64,000 bases of DNA from Pseudomonas sp. BN411. Lineage in GTDB: Bacteria > Pseudomonadota > Gammaproteobacteria > Pseudomonadales > Pseudomonadaceae. The stretch spans positions 532,479 to 596,478 of the forward strand of contig NZ_SSOM01000073.1 of the NCBI RefSeq assembly GCF_029871235.1, in the 5' to 3' direction. Below the pieces are notes generated by a model that was not told where the DNA came from, did not search any database, and saw nothing but the letters and a program-made list of their open reading frames with translations. Positions 47,854 to 56,168 of this stretch are shown here, one piece after another (within the stretch, counting starts at the first letter, position 1; each line of letters starts with the position of its first letter). Position numbers and translations under genes: made by a program.

Positions 47854-48477
47854 TCAGGCGATCTTCATCAGCTCCGCCGCCGTCATCCCCGAAAGGGCCA
47901 GCAGGCAGAGGCCGCAGGCGAGGTAAGTGACCCGGTGCCAGAGGGTGGACGCGACGCGGCGGAACCAGTCCACCAGGCCGGCGCAGATGAAACACCAGAG
48001 CAGCGACGACAACATGAAACCGCCGAAGAACACCGCCAGGTGTGTGGGCGTCGGCTCGGCTACGCCAACGGCTGCCATGGCCCCGCCCATGGCGGCCCAG
48101 TAGACGATGTTCTGAGGATTGGTCAGTGACAGCGCGGCCCCCGAGGCGAAGGCGCCGCCTGTGGCGCCGGCATCCTCGGGCGAAGGTTGCGGCGGGCGAT
48201 GGGCGTCGCGCAGGGATTGCAGCCCCAGCCAGGCGAGGTACAGGGCGCTGGCGATGGTCAGGGGGTAGCGCACGGTGGCGCTGTCCAGCAGCAGGGCCAG
48301 GCCGGTGAGGCCCAGGGCGGCCCAGGTGGCGTCGCCCACCAGGGAACCGATCTGGACCATCAGCGCGGGCCGGTAGCCATCCCGCAGGCCGCGCCGCAGG
48401 GTCTCGCTGAAGACCGCGCCGGGCGCGGCATTGAACACAAATCCGAGGAGCATGGCGGCGATGAAGAACGACAGCAT
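47854..48477 (-). CDS. LysE/RhtB family amino-acid exporter
   Basis: 207 residues with six predicted membrane helices. 'FVFNAAPGAVFSETLRRGLRDG' is the LysE signature (xGP-like 'AAPGAV' and the cytosolic 'RRGLRDGYR'), and 'SLTNPQNIVYWAAMGG' the second conserved segment. It would export an amino acid or related solute; the substrate cannot be read from the sequence. GGAAG lies before the ATG. The 121-bp gap upstream is divergent from azurin. Confidence 0.85.
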   Translation of the reverse strand: MLSFFIAAMLLGFVFNAAPGAVFSETLRRGLRDGYRPALMVQIGSLVGDATWAALGLTGLALLLDSATVRYPLTIASALYLAWLGLQSLRDAHRPPQPSPEDAGATGGAFASGAALSLTNPQNIVYWAAMGGAMAAVGVAEPTPTHLAVFFGGFMLSSLLWCFICAGLVDWFRRVASTLWHRVTYLACGLCLLALSGMTAAELMKIA

Positions 48478-48598
48478 GGGGCGTGAACTTCCTTGTTTTC
48501 AGGATTGCGGCCCGTTGCCGCAGGTCATGGGAACTCGCTGACGAATAGGGCAGTCTCCCTTCTGGGGCATTTCTGCCCTTTCTGCCAAGGAGACTCCC

Positions 48599-49048
48599 AT
48601 GATTCGCAAGCTCGTCGTTGCATCCGTGCTGGCCCTGGCCAGTGCACCTCTGCTGGCTGCTGAATGTACCGTGGATGTGCAGGCCACCGATCAGATGACT
48701 TTCGATACCAAAGAGATCAAGGTCAGCAAGAGCTGCAAGACCTTCACCGTGAACCTCAAGCACGTCGGCAAGCTGGCCAAGAACGTGATGGGTCACAACT
48801 GGGTGCTGAGCAAGACTGCCGATGCCCAGGCCATTGCCACCGAAGGCATGACCGCCGGCCTCGACAAGGATTACCTGAAGGCCGACGACGCCCGCATCAT
48901 TGCACACACCAAGATGGTCGGTGGTGGCGAGAGCGACAGCGTAACCTTCGATGTGGCCAAGCTGGCGGCCGGTGAGAACTACGAGTTCTTCTGCTCGTTC
49001 CCCGGCCACGTATCGATGATGAAGGGCACCCTGGCCCTGGTCGACTGA
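48599..49048 (+). CDS. azu: Azurin
   Basis: 149 residues: a 20-residue Sec signal peptide ([20 protein letters not shown]) and a mature blue copper protein starting [13 protein letters not shown]. Type 1 copper ligands are in place: Gly45-His46 ('VMGHNW') and Cys112, His117, Met121 of '[14 protein letters not shown]'; the Cys3-Cys26 disulfide is also present. Periplasmic electron carrier linked to denitrification and stress in pseudomonads. AAGGAG precedes the ATG. I do not see an obvious ANR (FNR-type) box upstream. Confidence 0.98.
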   Translation: MIRKLVVASVLALASAPLLAAECTVDVQATDQMTFDTKEIKVSKSCKTFTVNLKHVGKLAKNVMGHNWVLSKTADAQAIATEGMTAGLDKDYLKADDARIIAHTKMVGGGESDSVTFDVAKLAAGENYEFFCSFPGHVSMMKGTLALVD

Positions 49049-49063
49049 CCTCCGGGGATCACG

Positions 49064-49092
49064 AAGAGGCCGCTCGATTGAGCGGCCTTTTT
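49064..49092 (+). terminator. Terminator after azurin
   Basis: AGGCCGCT-CGATTG-AGCGGCCT followed by T5, 19 bp after the stop codon. Confidence 0.9.
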
Positions 49093-49123
49093 GGTTTCTG
49101 GAGCTCGCATGGGCGTAGATCTC

Positions 49124-49221
49124 TGTAGGGGCGAATTCATTCGCCAAGGGCTGCGAAGCTGCCCCCTGACAGAGCGATGGGCAGATCTTCGGCCTGCTTG
49201 GCGAATGAATTCGCGCCTACT
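49124..49221. repeat. REPIN, 98 bp
   Basis: TGTAGGGGCGAATTCATTCG ... CGAATGAATTCGCGCCTAC. The centre (GGGCTGCGAAGCTGCCCC, GGGCAGATCTTCGGCCTGC) is the reverse of the copy at 37726. The right end touches the 3' end of the hglS-like gene (stop near 49217). Confidence 0.9.
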
Positions 49222-50236
49222 GGCCTGCCGTCATCTTGAAGATGCCCTGCGCGTTGCTGCTGTCGAAGTTCAGGTCCAGGCGTGCGTCGTCGGGGTCGAT
49301 CTCGCGCTGGATGAACTCGACGAAGGAACCGGGCACCTCGCGCTGCACGGCGCGTCCGCCGGCATCGACGAAGTCGCGTTGCACCTGCACTGCACGGTAG
49401 GCGGTCTGCATCACCCGGCCCGAGGCCGAAACCTCGATGCTGGCCTTCATCGGCCGGCCCTTGGCGTTCTGTTCGTCCACCACCGCCTGCAGGTCGGCGA
49501 CCCGATCGGTGAGGTGGTTGAACATATTGCCCTCGGTGGAAATCCAGGCCATCTCCACGCTTTCCTCGCGCAGCAGTTCGTAGTCCTGCTCGTGCACCAC
49601 GCCGTGCTGACGGTCGAAGGCACGGTAGAGCGCCGGCAGCAGGTGCCTGGCTTCGGCGAAGCTGCACTGGCGCTGGCGCCAGAGTGTGTCGAGCACGGCC
49701 TTGTGGCTGGCGTCCAGCGGGTCGCGGCTGTCGCCCACCACGCGGGTCACGGCCAACTGGAAGCTCTCGCTGAACCGGCCCGGATGCAGCTCCGAAACGA
49801 AGAACTGGGCGATGTCCTCGGGAAGGTCCATCTGCCGGTAGGCGTAGCCGGTCATCTTCAGCCGGGTCAGCGGATAGGTGCGCACGTCGGCGAAGCCCAG
49901 GGGTTCCAGCAGGCGGGCGAACGCCTGGCGGCCACGGGGCAGGGCGCCGTTGTCCGGCCAGTCGACGGTGCGGATCGCGCCGTGGTCGAACACCACATGG
50001 CGGCCTTTGGCGCGCTGTTCTTCCACGTAGGTACGGCCGATGGGGACCGCCTCCACCAGTTTGTGGAACAGGCAGAGGTTCAGCGCCTCGGCCAGCCAGG
50101 CGCGATGCACGGCGGTTTCGTTGAGGGGAAATGCGGACAGGCCTGCGGGGACCTCCACGTGGGCTTCGACCCAGCGGGCGGCGGGTTCACCGATCACGCT
50201 GGCGACCAGGGCAAACAGGCGTTCGTTGGTGGACAT
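49217..50236 (-). CDS. hglS: 2-oxoadipate dioxygenase/decarboxylase (HglS, DUF1338)
   Basis: 339 residues from ATG 50236; an upstream TTG at 50275 adds 13 residues without support. DUF1338, characterised in P. putida as HglS: an Fe(II) enzyme that converts 2-oxoadipate to D-2-hydroxyglutarate in lysine catabolism. As I recall, P. putida HglS uses H70, R74, H226 and E294; here 'FDHGAIR' gives H85 and R89, 'MFNHLTDRV' gives H241, and 'GSFVEF' gives E307, with closely matching spacings. It lies next to the LysR-amaB-amaA genes, as in P. putida. Alternative annotation: YdcJ. Confidence 0.9.
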   Translation of the reverse strand: MSTNERLFALVASVIGEPAARWVEAHVEVPAGLSAFPLNETAVHRAWLAEALNLCLFHKLVEAVPIGRTYVEEQRAKGRHVVFDHGAIRTVDWPDNGALPRGRQAFARLLEPLGFADVRTYPLTRLKMTGYAYRQMDLPEDIAQFFVSELHPGRFSESFQLAVTRVVGDSRDPLDASHKAVLDTLWRQRQCSFAEARHLLPALYRAFDRQHGVVHEQDYELLREESVEMAWISTEGNMFNHLTDRVADLQAVVDEQNAKGRPMKASIEVSASGRVMQTAYRAVQVQRDFVDAGGRAVQREVPGSFVEFIQREIDPDDARLDLNFDSSNAQGIFKMTAGQ

Positions 50237-50364
50237 GGAGCGATTCCGGGCTGAAGGAAAGATGAGCCTATCCAAGCAGCCCGGCGGCGGCGGAGCAAAC
50301 GAAAAAAACCGGCGGGTTCATTCCGTTTTTTCCTGAAGCCCAGAACGGGATGGATTGCATCACT

Positions 50365-50465
50365 TGTAGGGGCGAATTCATTCGCCAAGGGGCGCGAAGC
50401 GGCCCCCGGGGGAGTCCGCGTTGGGGCAGGCCTGCGGCCTGCTTGGCGAATGAATTCGCCCCTAC
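50365..50465. repeat. REPIN, 101 bp
   Basis: TGTAGGGGCGAATTCATTCG ... CGAATGAATTCGCCCCTAC with the same centre orientation as 49124. It lies between the LysR gene (ends 50519) and the hglS start, so it would sit in their shared transcript if any. Confidence 0.9.
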
Positions 50466-50518
50466 GGAAGAGAAGTCCGCGCCGTATGACAGGGCAGTGC
50501 TCGGTCCATTTTCCCCGG

Positions 50519-51412
50519 TCATTCCTGATCCAACTGCTCCAGCATCCAGCGCACGAAGTCCTTCACCTTCGGCACTTCCGCCGCGTGCTCGGGGTAGGCC
50601 AGGTAATAGGCATTGCGGCTGGGCAGGGGATGGTCCCAGGGGATCACCAGCTTGCCTTCCTCCAGTTCCTCTTCCACCAGGAAGCGCGGCAGCAGGGCCA
50701 CGCCGCAGCCGGCCTGGGCGGCGCGGATGCACATGTAGGAGGTGTCGAAGCGCGGCCCGTGGTAGCTGTGCTCGGTGTGCCGGTCCTGGCTCTGGAACCA
50801 CTCGTGCCAGGCCTCGGGGCGAGTGGCGTTCTGCAGCAGCACCAGGTCGGTGAGCTGGGTCGGCTCGGTGAAGGGTTTCTCGGGCATCGCGCCGGGGGCG
50901 CAGACCGGTACCACTTCCTCGCTGAACAGGCGGATGCACTCGGCGCCGGGCAGGGCGCCGTGGCCGAAGTAGAAGGCTACGTCGCTGCGGCCCTGGACCA
51001 GGGCGTTCGGCTCCAGCTCGTTGCGCAGGTCCAGGTGGATGTTCGGATGGCGCAGGCGCCAGCCCTTCAGGCGCGGAATCAGCCAGCGCGCGCCAAAGGT
51101 CGGCGGGGTGGCCACGCGCAGGACCTCGGTATCGCCGCCGTAGGACAGCATGTAGTGGGTGGACATCTCTACCTGGGCGAGGATCTTGCGCACTTCGGTC
51201 AGGTACAGCGAGCCGGCCGGGGTCAGTTGCAGGCGCCGACGCACACGGCGGAACAGCAGGTGCTGGAGCAACTCTTCCAGTTGCGCCACCTGCTTGCTCA
51301 CCGCGCTCTGGGTCAGGCTCAGCTCCTCGGACGCACGGGTGAAACTGAGGTGCCGGGCCACTGCCTCGAAACATTGCAGGGCGGTGATCGAGGGCATGTG
51401 GCGTTTGAGCAT
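50519..51412 (-). CDS. amaR: LysR-type regulator of lysine/pipecolate catabolism
   Basis: 297 residues. HTH near residues 20-45 ('SFTRASEELSLTQSAVSKQV'), linker helix, and the effector domain with 'RVATPPTFGARWLIPRLKGW'. It is divergent from amaB with a 205-bp gap and adjacent to hglS on the other side. The LTTR dyad ATCAT-N11-ATGAT lies 24 bp from its start codon, consistent with autoregulation. The name AmaR follows the P. aeruginosa PA4914 name I recall; the function is inferred from position. Confidence 0.85.
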   Translation of the reverse strand: MLKRHMPSITALQCFEAVARHLSFTRASEELSLTQSAVSKQVAQLEELLQHLLFRRVRRRLQLTPAGSLYLTEVRKILAQVEMSTHYMLSYGGDTEVLRVATPPTFGARWLIPRLKGWRLRHPNIHLDLRNELEPNALVQGRSDVAFYFGHGALPGAECIRLFSEEVVPVCAPGAMPEKPFTEPTQLTDLVLLQNATRPEAWHEWFQSQDRHTEHSYHGPRFDTSYMCIRAAQAGCGVALLPRFLVEEELEEGKLVIPWDHPLPSRNAYYLAYPEHAAEVPKVKDFVRWMLEQLDQE

Positions 51413-51435
51413 CGGGGTTTCTCGTGGCGGGCAGG

Positions 51436-51456
51436 ATCATGAATTAACGGAATGAT
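51436..51456. promoter_or_regulatory. LysR-type box (T-N11-A) in the amaR-amaB gap
   Basis: ATCAT-GAATTAACGGA-ATGAT: inverted pentamers whose inner edges form T-N11-A, the LTTR half-site rule. It is close to the divergent amaR start and upstream of a possible amaB promoter (TTGTTG 51475-51480, 18-bp spacer, TATTAC 51499-51504). Confidence 0.55.
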
Positions 51457-51532
51457 ATGTGTCGGAAAGGTCGTTTGTTGGCAAGCCCTTTTCGCAGCTA
51501 TTACTGGTGCCATTCCCATCTGGCTCCCAACT

Positions 51533-51583
51533 TGTAGGAGCCAGCTTGCTGGCGAAGGCTTCGCGAGCAAGCTCGCTCCTGCA
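51533..51583. repeat. REP palindrome in the amaB leader
   Basis: TGTAGGAGCCAGCTTGCTGG-CGAAGGCTTCG-CGAGCAAGCTCGCTCCTGCA. It lies downstream of the likely amaB promoter and 34 bp before the amaB start, so it would be transcribed in the leader. Confidence 0.8.
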
Positions 51584-51617
51584 GAGGGCCATCAGTTCGT
51601 TGAGACAGGAGTTCCCC

Positions 51618-53108
51618 ATGGTTGCCGCACTGCTTGACCGTCTTGGTGTCGATTCGTCCCTCTACCAGCAAGGCGATCACGCCGTTCATTCGCCCATCGA
51701 CGGCAGCCGCATCGGCACCGTCCGCCTGGAGAGCCGCGCCGAAGTCGAAGCGAAGATCGCCCGTGCCGCTGATGCCTTCCAGGCCTGGCGCAAGGTGCCG
51801 GCGCCGCGCCGTGGCGAGCTGATCCGCCAGTACGGCGAAGTGCTGCGCCAGTACAAGGCCGAGCTGGGCGAACTGGTGTCCTGGGAAGCCGGCAAGATCA
51901 CCCAGGAAGGCCTGGGTGAAGTGCAGGAAATGATCGACATCTGCGACTTCTCCGTCGGCCTGTCGCGCCAACTCTACGGCCTGACCATCGCCTCCGAGCG
52001 CCCCGGCCACCACATGCGCGAAACCTGGCACCCGCTGGGCGTGGTCGGTGTGATCAGCGCCTTCAACTTCCCGGTCGCCGTCTGGTCCTGGAACGCGGCG
52101 CTGGCGCTGGTCTGCGGTAACCCGGTGGTGTGGAAACCCTCGGAGAAGACCCCGCTCACCGCCCTGGCCTGCCAGGCGCTGTTCGAGCGCGTGGCGAAGA
52201 ATTTCAGTGAGGCCCCCGCCCACCTCAGCCAGGTAGTGATCGGTGCTCGCGAAGCCGGCGAAGCCCTGGTGGATGACCCGCGCGTGGCCCTGGTCAGCGC
52301 CACCGGCAGCACCCGTATGGGTCGCGAAGTGGCGCCTCGTGTGGCGGCCCGATTCGCCCGCAGCGTGCTGGAACTCGGCGGCAACAACGCCATGATCCTC
52401 GCCCCCAGCGCCGACCTCGACCTGGCGGTGCGTGCGATTCTCTTCAGCGCCGTCGGCACCGCCGGCCAGCGCTGCACCACCCTGCGCCGCCTGATCGCCC
52501 ACGAATCGGTGAAGGCCGAGATCGTCGAGCGTCTGAAGGCTGCCTACTCCAAGGTGCGCATCGGCCATCCGCTGGAAGGCAACCTGATCGGCCCGCTGAT
52601 CGACAAGCAGAGCTTCGAGGGCATGCAGCGCGCCCTGGAGCAGGCGCGTGCCGAAGGCGGCAAGGTATTCGGTGGTGAACGCCAGCTCGAAGGGCAGTTC
52701 CCGAATGCCTACTACGTATCCCCGGCCATCGTCGAAATGCCCGGCCAGAGCGCGGTCGTCTGCCACGAAACCTTCGCCCCGATTCTCTACGTGATCGGCT
52801 ACAGCGACTTCGCAGACGCCGTCGCCCTCAACAACGCCGTGCCCCAGGGCCTGTCGTCCTGCGTGTTCACCACCGATGTGCGCGAGGCCGAGTTGTTCCA
52901 GTCGGCGGTGGGCAGCGACTGCGGCATCGCCAACGTCAACATCGGCCCGAGCGGCGCGGAAATCGGTGGCGCCTTCGGTGGCGAGAAGGAAACCGGTGGC
53001 GGTCGCGAATCCGGCTCTGACTCCTGGAAGGCCTACATGCGTCGTCAGACCAATACCGTGAACTACTCCCACGAACTGCCGCTGGCCCAGGGCATCACCT
53101 TCGACTAA
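51618..53108 (+). CDS. amaB: L-piperidine-6-carboxylate / 2-aminoadipate semialdehyde dehydrogenase AmaB
   Basis: 496 residues from ATG 51618 (AGGAG upstream); the reading frame is open for 53 more codons through the REP but has no better start. Aldehyde dehydrogenase family 7 (antiquitin): general base E252 in 'LELGGNNA', catalytic C286 in 'AGQRCTTLRRL', cofactor site 'SATGSTRMGREVAPR', and 'IGPSGAEIGGAFGGEKETGG' near the C-terminus, an ALDH7-typical loop. It oxidises piperideine-6-carboxylate/2-aminoadipate semialdehyde to 2-aminoadipate. The 12-bp gap to amaA indicates an operon. Confidence 0.92.
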   Translation: MVAALLDRLGVDSSLYQQGDHAVHSPIDGSRIGTVRLESRAEVEAKIARAADAFQAWRKVPAPRRGELIRQYGEVLRQYKAELGELVSWEAGKITQEGLGEVQEMIDICDFSVGLSRQLYGLTIASERPGHHMRETWHPLGVVGVISAFNFPVAVWSWNAALALVCGNPVVWKPSEKTPLTALACQALFERVAKNFSEAPAHLSQVVIGAREAGEALVDDPRVALVSATGSTRMGREVAPRVAARFARSVLELGGNNAMILAPSADLDLAVRAILFSAVGTAGQRCTTLRRLIAHESVKAEIVERLKAAYSKVRIGHPLEGNLIGPLIDKQSFEGMQRALEQARAEGGKVFGGERQLEGQFPNAYYVSPAIVEMPGQSAVVCHETFAPILYVIGYSDFADAVALNNAVPQGLSSCVFTTDVREAELFQSAVGSDCGIANVNIGPSGAEIGGAFGGEKETGGGRESGSDSWKAYMRRQTNTVNYSHELPLAQGITFD

Positions 53109-53120
53109 GGATTGCACTCG

Positions 53121-54404
53121 ATGACCCTGCGCCAGGAATGCCTCTGGGAATATCTGACGCCACAACTGCCGGAAAGCCCTGTGCTGCACGGCGAGGTCAG
53201 GGCCGATGTCTGCGTGATCGGGGCCGGTTTTACCGGCCTCTCCGCCGCGTTGCACCTGCTGGAGGCGGGCAAGCGTGTCTGCCTGCTGGAGGCCCACACC
53301 GCCGGTCATGGCGGTTCCGGGCGCAACGTCGGACTGGTCAATGCCGGCATGTGGATTCCGCCGGATGAGATCGAAGCCGGCCTCGGCAAAACCGTTGGCG
53401 AGCGCCTCAACCGCACCCTGGGGGCCGCGCCGTCCCTGGTGTTTTCCCTGGTGGATCGCTATGACATCGACTGCCAGCTGCGCCGCGAAGGCACCCTGCA
53501 CATGGCCCACAACGCCCGTGGCCAGGCCGATCTCGCCAGTCGCTGCGAGCAGTGGCAGCGCCGTGGCGCACCGGTCGAGCTGCTGACCGGCGCCGCCTGC
53601 CGCGAAGCCACCGGCACCGACAAGATCGCCGCCGCGCTGCTCGACCGCCGCGCCGGTACCCTCAACCCCATGGGCTACACCCGTGGCCTGGCCCGCGCGG
53701 TGAAGTACCTCGGCGGCCAGCTCTTCGAACATTCCCCCGTGCTGCGCCTGGAACGCCAGGGCGCCAACTGGTGCGTGCACGGCGAACACGGCGTGGCTAT
53801 CGCCCCGCAGGTGGTGATCGCCTCCAACGCCTACACCGAAGGCGAGTGGACCGAACTGCGGCGCCACTTCTTCCCCGGTTTCTACTACCAGGTGGCCTCC
53901 ACGCCGCTTTCGGGCGAGGCCGCCGCGCGTATCCTGCCGGGCGGGCAAGGTTCCTGGGATACCCGCCAGGTGCTCAGCAGTATCCGCCGCGATGCCGCCG
54001 GCCGCCTGCTGCTCGGCAGCCTGGGCAACGGCTCGCGCAAGCCGGCCTGGTTCCTGCGTGCCTGGGCCGACCGTATCCAGCGCCACTACTTCCCTTATCT
54101 CGGCAAGGTGGATTGGGAATTCACCTGGACCGGTTGCATCGATTTCACCCCCGACCACCTGATGCGGCTCTACGAGCCGGCGCCCGGGCTGCTCGCCTTC
54201 ACTGGCTACAACGGCCGTGGTGTGACCACCGGCAGCGTGGTGGGCAAGGCCTTCGCCGATTACCTTCTGAGCGGTGACGAAACGGTGTTGCCGATGCCCT
54301 TCCAGCCCATGCGTGCGGTGTCTGCGGTGGGGCTCAGGAGTTCGCTCTACGAAGCGGGTTTTTCGCTCTATCACGCAGGGCAGTGCCTGCGCGTGGTGAT
54401 CTAG
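53121..54404 (+). CDS. amaA: L-pipecolate oxidase AmaA (FAD-dependent)
   Basis: 427 residues. FAD Rossmann motif 'VIGAGFTGLSAALHLLEAGK', then 'EAHTAGHGGSGRNVGLVNAG', which is the DAO family ATG/substrate-gate region, and 'FTGYNGRGVTTGSVVGKAFA' at the C-terminal FAD site. DAO-fold oxidase that turns L-pipecolate into piperideine-6-carboxylate. ATG 53121 is preferred over a TTG at 53112. It completes the hglS-lysR-amaB-amaA set known from P. putida (PP_5257 to PP_5260). Confidence 0.9.
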   Translation: MTLRQECLWEYLTPQLPESPVLHGEVRADVCVIGAGFTGLSAALHLLEAGKRVCLLEAHTAGHGGSGRNVGLVNAGMWIPPDEIEAGLGKTVGERLNRTLGAAPSLVFSLVDRYDIDCQLRREGTLHMAHNARGQADLASRCEQWQRRGAPVELLTGAACREATGTDKIAAALLDRRAGTLNPMGYTRGLARAVKYLGGQLFEHSPVLRLERQGANWCVHGEHGVAIAPQVVIASNAYTEGEWTELRRHFFPGFYYQVASTPLSGEAAARILPGGQGSWDTRQVLSSIRRDAAGRLLLGSLGNGSRKPAWFLRAWADRIQRHYFPYLGKVDWEFTWTGCIDFTPDHLMRLYEPAPGLLAFTGYNGRGVTTGSVVGKAFADYLLSGDETVLPMPFQPMRAVSAVGLRSSLYEAGFSLYHAGQCLRVVI

Positions 54405-54832
54405 CAGGAAGGGAAGATTGGAGTAGGGTGGACCACGCTTCACCGGTCCACCATGGGCGGTCTCGAACGGTGGAAATGAAAAGCGATTTCCACCCTGCGA
54501 AAAGCTCTGACTGGTCATTGGGGACGTGATGCAAGTCGCAAAAAAGTTGCACTGCACCGCTATGAGGCGCAGGGTTGTTTCTTGCAGGATTGGGGAGTCC
54601 AGAGCGGGGCAGTAACAGTGCAGAGTGGGAATATTCGCGCACCAGCGATGTGCAAATGAGTACCGCGAGTCTATTGTTACCGCACGTGCTGGCACCTTGA
54701 TGCTGTGCGGCTTCCAGGCCTGTCTCAGGTTTTCTTGATGCGATTTGGAAGTTACTGATTTTAAAGAATAAAAATAAGAAACCTAGGAGGTGGGAAAAGC
54801 CTTTCAGGGCGCGGAGCAACTACAAGAATTAA
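54405..54832. other. Intergenic, with repeat and AT-rich stretch
   Basis: No gene seen. It starts with a repeat (GTAGGGTGGACCACGCTTCA at 54423, GCGATTTCCACCCTGCG at 54484-54500, inverted arrangement). Then follow TGCACC-N7-GGCGCA at 54554-54572, an off-spacing NtrC-like dyad, and an AT-rich run around 54750-54785 that would suit DNA bending upstream of the sigma-54 promoter. Confidence 0.5.
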
Positions 54833-54848
54833 TGGCACGCCACTTGCT
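54833..54848 (+). promoter_or_regulatory. Sigma-54 promoter of the amino-acid ABC transporter operon
   Basis: TGGCACGCCACTTGCT matches TGGCACG-N4-TTGCT at every consensus position, with GG-N10-GC spacing. The predicted transcription start is about 54860, about 31 nt before the ATG of the binding-protein gene. An RpoN enhancer-binding protein such as NtrC is expected upstream. Confidence 0.8.
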
Positions 54849-54890
54849 GAACACGAGCGCTAACCCTAAAAACCTCAGGAGCAAAACTCC

Positions 54891-56012
54891 ATGTCGCAGA
54901 AGATTTTCAGAAAAGGCTTTCTGGCTCTGGCGGTTACCACCGCACTGGGCGTTTCTTCCGTAGTACAGGCTGATGTAGTCATTGGCGTAGCCGGGCCGCA
55001 CACCGGCGCGAACGCCTCCTTTGGGGAACAATACTGGCGCGGCGCCTCCCAGGCCGCCGAAGACCTCAACGCCGCCGGTGGTATCAACGGCGAGAAGATC
55101 AAGCTGGTGAAAGCTGACGACGCCTGCGAGCCGAAACAGGCCGTGGCCGTTGCCAACCGTCTCGTCGACCAGGACAAGGCCATCGCCGTTGTCGGTCACT
55201 TCTGCTCCTCCTCCACCATCCCTGCTTCCGAGGTCTATGACGAGGCGGGCATCATCGCCATGACCCCCGGCTCCACCAACCCGGCAGTGACCGAGCGCGG
55301 CCTGTCCGGCATGTTCCGTATGTGCGGCCGTGACGACCAGCAAGGCATCGTGGCCGGTGACTACATCGTCGACGTGCTGAAGGCCACCAAGGTCGCCATC
55401 ATCCACGACAAGGACACCTACGGTCAGGGCCTGGCCGATGCCACCAAGGCGGAGCTGGCCAAGCGCGGCGTGAAGGAAGTCCTGTACGAAGGCCTGACCC
55501 GTGGCGAGAAGGACTTCAACGCCCTGGTCACCAAGATTCGTGCCTCCGGTGCCGAAGTCGTCTACTTCGGTGGCCTGCACCCGGAAGCCGGCCCGCTGGT
55601 TCGCCAGATGCGTGAGCAGGGCCTGACCGCCAAGTTCCTCTCCGGCGACGGCATCGTCACCGACGAACTGGTCACTACTGCCGGCGGTCCGCAGTACACC
55701 AAGGGTGTGCTGATGACCTTCGGCGCCGACCCGCGCAAGATCGCCGACGGCAAGGCCGTGATCGAGAAATTCCGCGCCAGCGGCTTCGAGCCGGAAGGCT
55801 ACACCCTGTACGCCTACGCGACCCTGCAAGCCCTGGCTGCCGGCTTCAATGGCGCAGGCTCCAACGAACCGGCCAAGGCTTCCGAATGGCTGAAGAGCCA
55901 TCCGGTGCAGACCGTGATGGGCAAGAAGGAATGGGATGCCAAGGGCGACCTGAAAGTCTCCGACTACGTAATTTACGAGTGGGATGACAAAGGTAAATAC
56001 GCCCAGCAGTGA
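54891..56012 (+). CDS. Branched-chain amino-acid-type ABC transporter, substrate-binding protein
   Basis: 373 residues. Sec signal peptide to about residue 26 (RKGFLALAVTTALGVSSVVQA), then 'VVIGVAGPHTGANASFGEQY' and 'AAEDLNAAGGINGEKIKLV', as in LivJ/BraC-type periplasmic binding proteins; two Cys (about 80 and 105, 'DDACEPK' and 'GHFCSSS') form the usual disulfide. Periplasmic ligand binding for the LivHMGF-like permease that follows. Ligand specificity is not readable; context suggests an amino acid of the lysine/pipecolate route or branched-chain amino acids. Behind a perfect sigma-54 promoter. Confidence 0.93.
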   Translation: MSQKIFRKGFLALAVTTALGVSSVVQADVVIGVAGPHTGANASFGEQYWRGASQAAEDLNAAGGINGEKIKLVKADDACEPKQAVAVANRLVDQDKAIAVVGHFCSSSTIPASEVYDEAGIIAMTPGSTNPAVTERGLSGMFRMCGRDDQQGIVAGDYIVDVLKATKVAIIHDKDTYGQGLADATKAELAKRGVKEVLYEGLTRGEKDFNALVTKIRASGAEVVYFGGLHPEAGPLVRQMREQGLTAKFLSGDGIVTDELVTTAGGPQYTKGVLMTFGADPRKIADGKAVIEKFRASGFEPEGYTLYAYATLQALAAGFNGAGSNEPAKASEWLKSHPVQTVMGKKEWDAKGDLKVSDYVIYEWDDKGKYAQQ

Positions 56013-56052
56013 GTGTCGGCCAGGATCGCCTGCGCGTCGGCCGGCCAGCGTT

Positions 56053-56112
56053 GGAAAGGGTCTCGGGACTGCTCATTTACAGTCGTAAACTCCGCGTCCC
56101 TCAACCCTTTCC
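56053..56112. repeat. Nested 60-bp imperfect inverted repeat in the ABC operon
   Basis: Outer arms GGAAAGGGT (56053-56061) / ACCCTTTCC (56104-56112), middle arms GGGAC (56065-56069) / GTCCC (56096-56100), and an inner palindrome TTTAC-AGTC-GTAAA (56076-56089). It lies 41 bp after the stop of the binding-protein gene. It may fold as RNA or bind protein. Confidence 0.65.
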
Positions 56113-56168
56113 GCCTTGTCCGGCTCTAGCTCGCTCGATCCTGATCCGACACTGGATATAGCTCGGCT

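Noticed and set aside
48480..48598. ANR/FNR box (TTGAT-N4-ATCAA) upstream of azurin.
   Set aside because: I searched by eye and found no acceptable match, although azurin is ANR-controlled in other pseudomonads.
54554..54572. TGCACC-N7-GGCGCA as an NtrC binding site.
   Set aside because: The spacing is two bases more than the NtrC consensus (N5) and one half deviates; listed only as context.
51501..54695. A 1064-codon open frame on the minus strand across amaB-amaA.
   Set aside because: It is antisense to two genes with full family motifs. In GC-rich Pseudomonas DNA the mirror frame is often open; the translation is low-complexity and shows no family motif.
54690..54710. A TGGCACC...TGCTG sequence resembling a second sigma-54 promoter.
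   Set aside because: The distance between GG and GC is one base short; RpoN promoters do not tolerate that. The site at 54833 is perfect.
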